The notes below the pieces were generated by a model. The model was not told where the DNA came from. It ran no database searches and was given only the letters and a program-made list of their open reading frames with translations. Below are positions 7,793 to 13,319 of a stretch of 17,669 nucleotides of DNA, piece after piece. Every line of letters begins with the position of its first letter. Position 1 is the first letter of the stretch. Location of the stretch: the NCBI GenBank assembly GCA_964406945.1, contig CAYOTO010000057.1:1-17669 (forward strand), in the 5' to 3' direction. The DNA is from UBA2266 sp964406945. GTDB lineage: Bacteria > Planctomycetota > Phycisphaerae > Sedimentisphaerales > Anaerobacaceae. The position numbers and the translations under genes were made by a program.

Positions 7793-8040
7793 TCCAAAAG
7801 CCATCGCAGTATTGGCGTCAGCCCTAAAATTATGAGGCCAAGTCCGGCAAGCTTTTCATTGCGTTTGATCTTTTGGCGTCGTTTTTCACTGCTGTATTCG
7901 CCGCCTGATGGTATTAGACCGTATCCGCGTGCCAAAACGTAAACGCCCATACATAGAGGGATGATCCCTGAAGCGAGCGCCGATGACCAAGAAGCTAATA
8001 AATGGCTAATCATCATCTTCATCATCATTTCCGTGAACAT
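7789..8040 (-). CDS. Small two-TM membrane protein (island gene 2)
   Basis: 83 residues: a Met-rich start (MFTEMMMKMM), a TM segment at about 17-37, a basic loop (SEKRRQKIKRNEK) and a second TM segment at about 64-80. Several in-frame ATGs at the start make the true first codon uncertain. It overlaps the end of the upstream gene by 35 bp, and its own stop overlaps the GTG of the downstream reading frame. Such overlaps suggest translational coupling. No family recognised. The segment is visibly richer in A+T than the flanking genes. With both neighbours encoding hydrophobic small proteins, a membrane-active module is possible, but this is inference. Confidence 0.55.
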   Translation of the reverse strand: MFTEMMMKMMISHLLASWSSALASGIIPLCMGVYVLARGYGLIPSGGEYSSEKRRQKIKRNEKLAGLGLIILGLTPILRWLLE

Positions 8041-8224
8041 TCCGAATAACGTAACGCGTAAATACTATAAGGAGGGCAGCCTCTCCAACAGCTATGAGAG
8101 CTAGCATTATCCAGAAATGGCTACCGAATCGGTCTCGGATTTTGTACAAATTAACGGCAAAAATGCCAAATCCTGTCATAAAAGCGAAAATTATCAGTGC
8201 TATATACTGGCGTTTGTTCAACAT
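8006..8224 (-). CDS. Small two-TM membrane protein with acidic tail (island gene 1)
   Basis: 72 residues: MLNKRQY, a TM segment at about 7-26, a basic loop (YKIRDRFG), a second TM segment at about 37-57 and an acidic tail NDDEDDD. By the positive-inside rule the loop would be cytoplasmic. GGAAGG lies about 13 nt before the ATG, which is far for a ribosome binding site. The DNA for the acidic tail is the same DNA that, one frame over, encodes the Met-rich start of the next gene. First of three overlapping small genes inside the repeat-bounded island. No family recognised. Confidence 0.55.
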   Translation of the reverse strand: MLNKRQYIALIIFAFMTGFGIFAVNLYKIRDRFGSHFWIMLALIAVGEAALLIVFTRYVIRNVHGNDDEDDD

Positions 8225-8645
8225 ATCTGCAAATTCAAACCTTCCACATCCATAAACATAAGATCAACTTCACCTTATTCTTTCTCGGATTAACAGTTTG
8301 ACCACTTGTCCTCAGCAACCTGCTCGATTCTGCCGTGGAAATTCACTTGCTCGCGTTTTATCACTTCTTTTGGTATACTTTTAGGGTTCACGAACAACGT
8401 ACATGCCTTTACTATTAATAACAAGGAAAAAACACGAGGGTTGGGCTGGAGCTGTATGTGATTTGAGTCTGGAATACTTTTCTACCTTCGGTCGGATATA
8501 CGGTCCAGGTCATCTGTGATTATGACAAGATCAAGTACACCGTGGCAGTTCGGCACGTCGAATCAAATCGCGCATTTTCCACTGAAAAGGTCCTACGGAT
8601 CGAACCAGTTGATGTGACCATGTCCACAACATTTATAGACATTTA
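8225..8645. other. AT-rich non-coding or decayed stretch of the island
   Basis: About 420 bp between the small-gene operon and repeat copy 2. Two open stretches look protein-like but have no ATG. On the plus strand, 8467-8646 reads GYTVQVICDYDKIKYTVAV and ends in MSTTFIDI, with its TAA running into the first base of repeat copy 2. On the minus strand, 8424-8290 (from a possible TTG) reads LLLIVKACTLFVNP, SIPKEVIKREQVNF and ends at a TAA. Neither has a recognisable ribosome binding site. They may be 3' fragments of genes truncated when the island formed, or chance. Confidence 0.35.
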
Positions 8646-8832
8646 AATACTCGTGATCTATTTGTCACATGCGCACGAGTATACCATTACATCGCCGGTC
8701 TGTCCAGCGGCTGTCAGCGGTTACGCAAGTTCGGCCGAACGCCACCAGTAATGATGTTCCTTCTCGATCTCCTCCATCAACGGGAACGGGTAGTAGAGCA
8801 TGCCCGTCTGGTCGCCGACAAAGAACCCGCCC
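8646..8832 (-). repeat. 187-bp direct repeat, copy 2 (3' end of an intact gene)
   Basis: This is the partner of 7253-7439. Here the repeat lies at the end of an intact gene: 8721-8832 is its coding 3' end and 8647-8682 is the palindrome behind the stop codon. This copy is therefore the likely parent. The two copies are in the same orientation and bracket 1206 bp. Confidence 0.9.
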
Positions 8833-9485
8833 TCGATGCAGCGATAGGGGATATGCGTCTCTTGTATGCGATTGACCGTTTTCGTAGCTTTGTCTCTCGT
8901 ATCCAGTTCGACCAGGCAGTCGCGTATGTGGTCGATATTTTTATACGGCAGGTTTTGCGCCGAACCTTTGGCCGGATCCTCGGCCAGGCCGCCAAGGTTC
9001 ATCTCTGCAAAGCAGATGCGTGGCACAGATACCGTAACATCAGGATCGGTGATGAAGTTGATGAATTCCCCTGCGTTCAATCGGCTTGCAATCAGCGGAT
9101 GCACCGGGCAAAGCTCCTGGTACAGGTGGAAGCGGCCGTCGTTTTCGGCCGGCGGTTGTGAGCTTGCAAGCTTGAGTCCGCGGCCGTCCTTTGTAATCAG
9201 CCAGAGATCCCGCATGGCCGAAAGCGGGATGTGTTCGAGAATGCGGTAGGTCGCAACATAGACGGAATGTTTGGGCCGTCCGTCTTCGTGCGGAACGCAC
9301 TGACGCTTTGCGGCTTCGAGATCGAAGTAATCGCTCTGAAGGTTCTTATCCAGTTCGAAGAAGACCGCCTGCTCTCTGGCCCTTTTTTCCGTGCCTGCGG
9401 CAAGATATGCGCCGAACTCGGAGGCGCCGAGCATTGAAACGACCAGGGATTCGGGATACAGCAGAAAATACAGATATATGTCCAT
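8721..9485 (-). CDS. Conserved-looking hypothetical protein, 254 residues
   Basis: A soluble protein starting MDIYLYFLLYPESLVVSML with AAGGAAAGG just upstream of the ATG. No signal peptide: the start is hydrophobic but contains acidic and Pro residues. It has a mixed alpha/beta look, with IPLSAMRDLWLITKDGRG at about 86-103, a His/Cys-containing region (YQELCPVHPLIASRLNAG) and a C-terminal piece with FFVGDQTGMLYYPF. The ending EKEHHYWWRSAELA is the part duplicated in the repeat. I do not recognise the family. Codon use and GC look like the neighbouring housekeeping-type genes rather than the AT-rich island. Its upstream region is shared with the divergent DUF1080 gene and holds a large palindrome. 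Confidence 0.65.
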   Translation of the reverse strand: MDIYLYFLLYPESLVVSMLGASEFGAYLAAGTEKRAREQAVFFELDKNLQSDYFDLEAAKRQCVPHEDGRPKHSVYVATYRILEHIPLSAMRDLWLITKDGRGLKLASSQPPAENDGRFHLYQELCPVHPLIASRLNAGEFINFITDPDVTVSVPRICFAEMNLGGLAEDPAKGSAQNLPYKNIDHIRDCLVELDTRDKATKTVNRIQETHIPYRCIEGGFFVGDQTGMLYYPFPLMEEIEKEHHYWWRSAELA

Positions 9486-9527
9486 TTGACCTTTCCTTTT
9501 ACAAGACGGCCGGAGGAGGACGGACCA

Positions 9528-9596
9528 TGTAAATCGATCTCGACTTCGCGACGCATTCTAATCGTCATGTATGCCCGTCGCGATGATCGATTTACA
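9528..9596. repeat. 69-nt compound palindrome between divergent genes
   Basis: A perfect 12-bp inverted repeat, TGTAAATCGATC (9528-9539) and GATCGATTTACA (9585-9596), encloses a second perfect 8-bp one, TCGCGACG (9546-9553) and CGTCGCGA (9576-9583). Only small asymmetric bulges (6 nt and 1 nt) separate the stems. It starts 43 bp upstream of the leftward gene's ATG and ends 33 bp before the -35 box of the rightward promoter. It could be a shared operator, a structured RNA or a tiny inverted-repeat element. No target-site duplication is evident. Confidence 0.6.
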
Positions 9597-9628
9597 CGCT
9601 GTGGCTGTTCTACCCCCCGCAAAAGAGG

Positions 9629-9656
9629 TTGCCCCACGCCCCCACCGGGCTATAAT
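9629..9656 (+). promoter_or_regulatory. Sigma70-like promoter of the DUF1080 lipoprotein gene
   Basis: TTGCCC (9629-9634), a 16-bp spacer and a perfect TATAAT (9651-9656). It predicts a leader of about 75 nt before the ATG at 9740. This is the best promoter match seen in the window. Confidence 0.5.
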
Positions 9657-9739
9657 AAAGTCGGGTTCGGCGGCAATTACGGCTGCCGGCCCGCACGGTA
9701 TCTATTTACATATTTTCGGCCGCAGTTTTTGGAGACATT

Positions 9740-10345
9740 ATGAAAACATCAATAACGCTGTACTTATGGCTGCTCACGTCGGTACTGTTTGTATCATCGT
9801 GCACGATTACCGATTCGCAGAAAAGCAACTCTACCGGCAAACGGACTGCCCTTTTCGACGGCAAGACGCTGGAAGGCTGGACGGTAATCGGCTGCGAAGC
9901 GGTCGTCGACGATGGGGATATCCTTCTCAAGGAGGGCAACGGCCTGGTCCAGACCGACCAGAAGTACGGTGATTTCATACTGGAATTCGACTGGAAGGCC
10001 CTGGACCGGGAAATGTGGGACAGCGGCGTTTATTTCCGCTACAACAGTGTGCCGGAAGGGCGACCCTGGCCCGGACGCTACCAGGTCAATCTGCGCAAAG
10101 GCATGGAAGGAAACGTCGGTTCTCTCTCAGGGGCCAAGAGCATGGGGCTGGTCGAAGCGGGCCAGTGGAACACATTCAAACTCACGGTACAGGGCGAAAC
10201 GGCCGCGCTGCAGATAAACGGAAAGCCGGCATGGGAGGCGCAGGGACTCGAAGAGCCTTTCACCGGGTTCATCGCCCTGCAGGCCGAAGTGCCCGGCGGC
10301 GGCCGCTTCAGGTTCCGCAACATCTATATTACAGAGCTGAACTGA
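9740..10345 (+). CDS. DUF1080 (3-keto-disaccharide hydrolase-like) lipoprotein
   Basis: 201 residues with a lipoprotein signal: hydrophobic 5-18 and lipobox VSSC with Cys21. The mature part is one DUF1080 domain, a concanavalin-like beta-sandwich. It shows ALFDGKTLEGW at 37-47, GDFILEFDWK at 77-86, DSGVYFRYN at 94-102, RYQVNL at 113-118, and the closing strands FTGFIALQAEV and FRFRNIYITEL. Some members hydrolyse 3-keto-glycosides and many are uncharacterised surface proteins, especially abundant in planctomycetes and Bacteroidota. Length is typical for a single-domain member. GGAGA precedes the ATG, and a TATAAT promoter lies about 85 bp upstream. It would be anchored facing the periplasm or on the outer membrane. 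Confidence 0.88.
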   Translation: MKTSITLYLWLLTSVLFVSSCTITDSQKSNSTGKRTALFDGKTLEGWTVIGCEAVVDDGDILLKEGNGLVQTDQKYGDFILEFDWKALDREMWDSGVYFRYNSVPEGRPWPGRYQVNLRKGMEGNVGSLSGAKSMGLVEAGQWNTFKLTVQGETAALQINGKPAWEAQGLEEPFTGFIALQAEVPGGGRFRFRNIYITELN

Positions 10346-10382
10346 GCCAGGTCAAAAAAGCGGCTTGGGAAAGGGGTTGCTC

Positions 10383-10736
10383 ATGCAATCGAGAGGTTTC
10401 GCAGTGCTGCCAATATCTGGCTGGCGAGAATAAGGAATATGTGCTGTCGAAACAGTTGCTGCCGAGTGGGATATTCATTGGCGCGAATCTGGCGGAGGCC
10501 AACGGGGCGATTTCCGAGGCCGACTTTTCGGCCAAGGTCTCGATTTCATACAAAGAATGCCAGGAAACAAAGTACTGGCTAAGCCTGTTGAGAGATACCG
10601 GCTATCTGGACGAAGCCGCCTTCGCAAGCATTCGCGCGATGCCGACGAAGTGGGCAAAATCCCGTTTGCGATCCTGAAAACAACGAGAATACAGAAACCG
10701 AACAATGATCATTGTTCATTGGAGATTGATCAATGA
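10383..10736 (+). pseudogene. Four-helix-bundle protein (23S rRNA IVP / S23 family), frameshifted
   Basis: The central frame reads YQYLAGENKEYVLSKQ..., where the first Tyr is lost, then SGIFIGANLAEANGAISEAD, KVSISYKECQETKYWLSLLR and DTGYLDEAAFASIRA. This is the conserved core of the four-helix-bundle (S23 ribosomal protein / intervening-sequence protein) family. After ASIRA the frame must slip by one base near 10637 to give DADEVGKIPFAILKTTRIQK and its end at TGA 10734-10736. The N-terminus is also broken: an ATG at 10383 gives SRGFAVLPI, which resembles the family start but in another frame and shortened. At least two indels make it non-functional. Its stop overlaps the Fic start (ATGA). The family's function is unclear; members also occur free in genomes. 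Confidence 0.8.
10700..10717. promoter_or_regulatory. 18-bp perfect palindrome upstream of fic
   Basis: GAACAATGATCATTGTTC is a perfect palindrome whose right end lies 15 bp before the Fic start codon, overlapping nothing but the coding tail of the four-helix-bundle pseudogene. Its position fits an operator. However, the bases also encode the tail peptide NNDHCS, which I believe recurs in this protein family, so the palindrome may be a coding feature. Confidence 0.4.
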
Positions 10737-11776
10737 CCCCGAAGTTCACGATCACCAACGCCATCACGGCGGCGCTGACGCGGATCGAGCGCGCTCGTGG
10801 TTTCCTGGAGGCGGCGACGCTTTCGGAGGACTGGGTTCGGGCCATGGACGAGCGGGCGCTGGTGCTAGAGGCGCATCACACGACGCACATCGAGGGTACG
10901 CATCTGACGCTGGACCAGGCCGAGCGGCTGATGAAGGGCGAGTCTGTGCCCGAGGCCGACCCGAACGACGTGCGGGAACTGCTGAACTATCGCCGGGCGT
11001 TCGAGTTCGTCTCGGAGTACCTCGACAGCGGCTCGCCGATCACCGAAGGGCTGGTCCGCGAGATTCATAAGCGGCTGGTCGAGGGTGTGCGCGGCGGCAG
11101 CGCGACGCCGGGCCAGTACCGCAAAGTGCAGAACTACGTGGTGAACGGAGCCACGGGCCAGACGGTCTACACCCCGCCGCCGGCGCACGATGTCCCGGCC
11201 CTGATGGCGAAGATGGTGACGTGGCTGAACGGCCCCGGCCAGGTGCATCCGGTCCTGGTCAGCGGCGTGGCGCAGTTCCAACTCGTCCACATCCACCCGT
11301 TCCTGGATGGCAACGGGCGAACGTCGCGGCTGCTGTCGACGCTGTGCCTGTACCGGGCGGGCTACGACTTCAAGCGGCTGTTCACGATCAGCGAGTACTA
11401 CGACCGCGATCGGGCGGCGTTCTACGCAGCGATCCAGGGCGTGCGCGATGGCGGAATGGACCTGACCGGCTGGTTGGAATACTTCGTTCAGGGGCTGGCC
11501 ACGCAGCTTGGCGAAGTCCGCCAGCGCGGCGAACGGGCCATTCAGCGGGATATTTTGGCAAAAGAGCACGGGCTGAGTGAACGCCAGGTCAAGGCGATCG
11601 GGCACGTGATGGAACATGGCAGCCTGACGATCCAGGACTACGAAGCCCTCTGTCCCGGCGTCAACCGGCGCTCGCTCCAACGCGACCTTAAAGGGATGCT
11701 TGACAAGGGCTTGCTGGCTGCGGAAGGCGCGACGAACCGCCTGCAATACAGGCTGGGCCTGAAGGGGAACCTATGA
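10733..11776 (+). CDS. Fic family AMP-transferase, class II, with C-terminal winged helix
   Basis: 347 residues, apparently intact. The catalytic loop HPFLDGNGRTSR is at 188-199 (HPFxDGNGRxxR; H188 is the expected base). The inhibitory motif TTHIEG at 50-55 (S/TxxxE/DG, with E54) sits N-terminal to the core, which makes this an auto-inhibited class II Fic. GQYRKVQNYV at 127-136 and TPPPAHDVPALM at 147-158 are the family flap and helix regions. Residues about 270-345 (ERQVKAIGHVMEHGSLT to LQYRL) look like a winged-helix DNA-binding tail. Fic enzymes transfer AMP to Tyr, Ser or Thr of target proteins. GGAG lies 8 nt before the ATG. The gene is noticeably richer in G+C than its flanks. Fic genes of this type are often found within type I restriction loci, and an HsdR remnant follows. 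Confidence 0.92.
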   Translation: MTPKFTITNAITAALTRIERARGFLEAATLSEDWVRAMDERALVLEAHHTTHIEGTHLTLDQAERLMKGESVPEADPNDVRELLNYRRAFEFVSEYLDSGSPITEGLVREIHKRLVEGVRGGSATPGQYRKVQNYVVNGATGQTVYTPPPAHDVPALMAKMVTWLNGPGQVHPVLVSGVAQFQLVHIHPFLDGNGRTSRLLSTLCLYRAGYDFKRLFTISEYYDRDRAAFYAAIQGVRDGGMDLTGWLEYFVQGLATQLGEVRQRGERAIQRDILAKEHGLSERQVKAIGHVMEHGSLTIQDYEALCPGVNRRSLQRDLKGMLDKGLLAAEGATNRLQYRLGLKGNL

Positions 11777-11844
11777 ACTTGCGACAAACTTGCGACACAG
11801 CTCCCGACAAACTCGCGACACGACTTGCGACGCAGGACGCATGA
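11773..11844 (+). CDS. 23-codon linking ORF made of short repeats
   Basis: ATG at 11773 overlaps the Fic stop (ATGA), and the TGA at 11842-11844 overlaps the hsdR start (ATGA). The peptide MNLRQTCDTAPDKLATRLAT plus QDA comes from repeated DNA (next entry). A peptide locked between two genes by 4-bp overlaps on both sides suggests translational coupling, but 23 codons can arise by chance, and there is no ribosome binding site of its own. Confidence 0.35.
   Translation: MNLRQTCDTAPDKLATRLATQDA
11776..11833 (+). repeat. Five imperfect direct repeats of about 11-12 bp
   Basis: Units near AACTTGCGACA begin at about 11776, 11787, 11799, 11810 and 11822. Copies 1, 2 and 5 share CTTGCGAC exactly; copy 3 (CTCCCGAC) and copy 4 (CTCGCGAC) each differ slightly. 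The period is close to one turn of DNA. It fills exactly the gap between fic and the hsdR remnant. Confidence 0.65.
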
Positions 11845-12209
11845 TGCCGGGTCAAGAACACGCTTTCGAAACCGCCATCGAACACCACCTGACCATGCCC
11901 GGCGGGTATGAAAAAGGCGATCTAGAGAGTTTCGACACCGAACGCGGCCTGTTCGTCGGCGACGTGATTGCATTTATCCAGAAAACCCAGCCCAGGGAAT
12001 GGGAGTACCTCGCCAAGCTGCAAAAAAAGACCGAAGAGCCCCTGCGGTACGACTGGACCGACGAAGAGGCAATGGGAGCCGGATGGGAGGCGAACATATA
12101 CGCCATGAGCTTCGCCGATACCCTGCGTCATGTCATGTACATGCGTGCAGCCTGCGGCCCAGACAGGCTCGACCTGGACGATTTCCGCGTCCGAACGGCT
12201 TTCGAATAA
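11841..12209 (+). pseudogene. Type I restriction HsdR N-terminus fused to unrelated tail
   Basis: 122 codons from ATG 11841. Residues 1-61 (EHAFETAIEHHLTMPGGYEK, then GDLESFDTERGLFVGDVIAF and IQKTQPREWEYLAKLQ) match the extreme N-terminus of one HsdR subfamily, the motor/nuclease subunit of type I restriction enzymes, which normally runs to about 1000 residues. From about residue 62 the sequence changes to TEEPLRYDWTDEEAMGAGWE and continues to DLDDFRVRTAFE, a different protein that I cannot identify. No PD-(D/E)xK nuclease or helicase motifs remain. The best reading is an internal deletion that joined the hsdR start to the 3' end of another gene. The ORF is open and could be expressed as a chimera. 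HsdM and HsdS are absent from the window. Confidence 0.7.
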
Positions 12210-12251
12210 ATGGGCCCGTGGACAATTTCGACCCGCCGAGGCATAAAGATG

Positions 12252-12280
12252 TTGCATATTCGGTCCCGGGACGCTATTGA
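12252..12280 (+). promoter_or_regulatory. Candidate promoter for the FGE-like gene
   Basis: TTGCAT (12252-12257), a 17-bp spacer and TATTGA (12275-12280) lie about 50 bp before the ATG at 12332. It is a moderate match to both boxes with ideal spacing. Confidence 0.35.
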
Positions 12281-12331
12281 AAGTATGTATGGACAGATCG
12301 AATCCGATCCGTTTTTCAATGGAGGTGCAAT

Positions 12332-13252
12332 ATGAGAACCGCTTTTTTGAGTGCAACAGCCTTGTTAATCACCAGTTTCGTTGCTCTGGCCGCCGACCAG
12401 AAGCCGCCCAGCGTCGAAATTCCCTTTGACGGCGAAGCAGCAAAGGCGGCCCAGAAGGCCGCGGCCGAATACTATGGGGTTCCGCTGACCAAGACGGTGG
12501 ATCTGGGCGACGGAGAAAAACTGGAATTCGTTCTGATTCCGGCCGGTGAATTCAGAATGGGCTCGCCCTCGGTCGAGGAAGAAAGGTACAAAGACGAAGG
12601 ACCCAAGCACGACGTAACCATCACCAAGCCTTACTACATGGCCAAATGTGAACTCACACAGGCCCAACTGAAGGCCTTTTACGGCGGCGGCGTCTGGGCC
12701 GATAAGGACTACGAGTTCGAAGGCGATAATTTGCCCGTGGAGAACATCTCCTGGTACGAAGCGGAGCGGTTCTGCAAGGAACTTTCCGACAAAACTAAGC
12801 TGCAGATGCGCCTGCCCACCGAAGCCGAGTGGGAATTCGCCTGCAGAGCCGGAACCGACACACCCTTCTACACTGGCGCGACCATAAGGCCCGATCAGGC
12901 CAACTACAAAGGCACAAAAACATACGCCAACGGCCCCAAGGGCCTTTACATGAAGACGACGGTGGACGTCGGCAGCTACGACCCGAATCCCTTCGGTCTG
13001 TTCGACATGCACGGAAACGTCTGGGAATGGTGCGCCGACTGGTACGGCAAGTACTACTACAGAGAGAGCCGTGACACCGATCCCAAAGGCCCACCTGCGG
13101 GAAAAGAAAAGGTTATCAGGGGCGGTTCATGGGAGGAGAATCCCGAAAAGGTCCGCTCGGCCGACAGAGATAAAAAGAAACCCGCCGATACGCACGATGA
13201 GATAGGCTTCCGCGTAGCGATGGATATCGAGCCGCTCGTTAAGAAGAACTGA
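12332..13252 (+). CDS. Secreted FGE-sulfatase (SUMF1) domain protein lacking catalytic cysteines
   Basis: 306 residues with a signal peptide (1-21) and a near-perfect GGAGGT ribosome binding site. One formylglycine-generating-enzyme domain covers about 65-297. It shows FVLIPAGEFRMGS at 66-78, YYMAKCELTQAQ at 101-112, RLPTEAEWEFACRAG at 160-174, GLFDMHGNVWEWC at 222-234, VIRGGSW at 261-267, and RSADRD followed by IGFRVA at 291-296. True FGE has two catalytic cysteines between 'RGGS' and the 'R..NR' block; here that stretch (EENPEKVRSADRD) has none, so formylglycine formation is unlikely. The nearest function is a binding or other enzymatic role, as in many planctomycete FGE-like proteins. No sulfatase gene lies in the window. 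It is convergent with the GH127 gene 67 bp downstream. Confidence 0.9.
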   Translation: MRTAFLSATALLITSFVALAADQKPPSVEIPFDGEAAKAAQKAAAEYYGVPLTKTVDLGDGEKLEFVLIPAGEFRMGSPSVEEERYKDEGPKHDVTITKPYYMAKCELTQAQLKAFYGGGVWADKDYEFEGDNLPVENISWYEAERFCKELSDKTKLQMRLPTEAEWEFACRAGTDTPFYTGATIRPDQANYKGTKTYANGPKGLYMKTTVDVGSYDPNPFGLFDMHGNVWEWCADWYGKYYYRESRDTDPKGPPAGKEKVIRGGSWEENPEKVRSADRDKKKPADTHDEIGFRVAMDIEPLVKKN

Positions 13253-13319
13253 CCGGAACGCTGTTCTTAATAATAGCGTCGGCTGAAGCGATGCTACAAA
13301 CCAGAAGCTGCGCCGCCAG

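Noticed and set aside
10865..11746. 293-codon minus-strand ORF
   Set aside because: It is the antisense shadow of the Fic gene, which has complete catalytic and inhibitory motifs.
11776..11833. CRISPR-like array
   Set aside because: The units are 11-12 bp and contiguous with no spacers, so it is a short tandem repeat.
12365..13012. 215-codon minus-strand ORF
   Set aside because: It is antisense to the FGE-like gene, whose motifs are unmistakable.
13246..13267. Bidirectional terminator between the convergent FGE-like and GH127 genes
   Set aside because: AAGAAC/GTTCTT pairs around a long loop but the stem is only 6 bp, overlaps the stop codon and lacks a T-tract.
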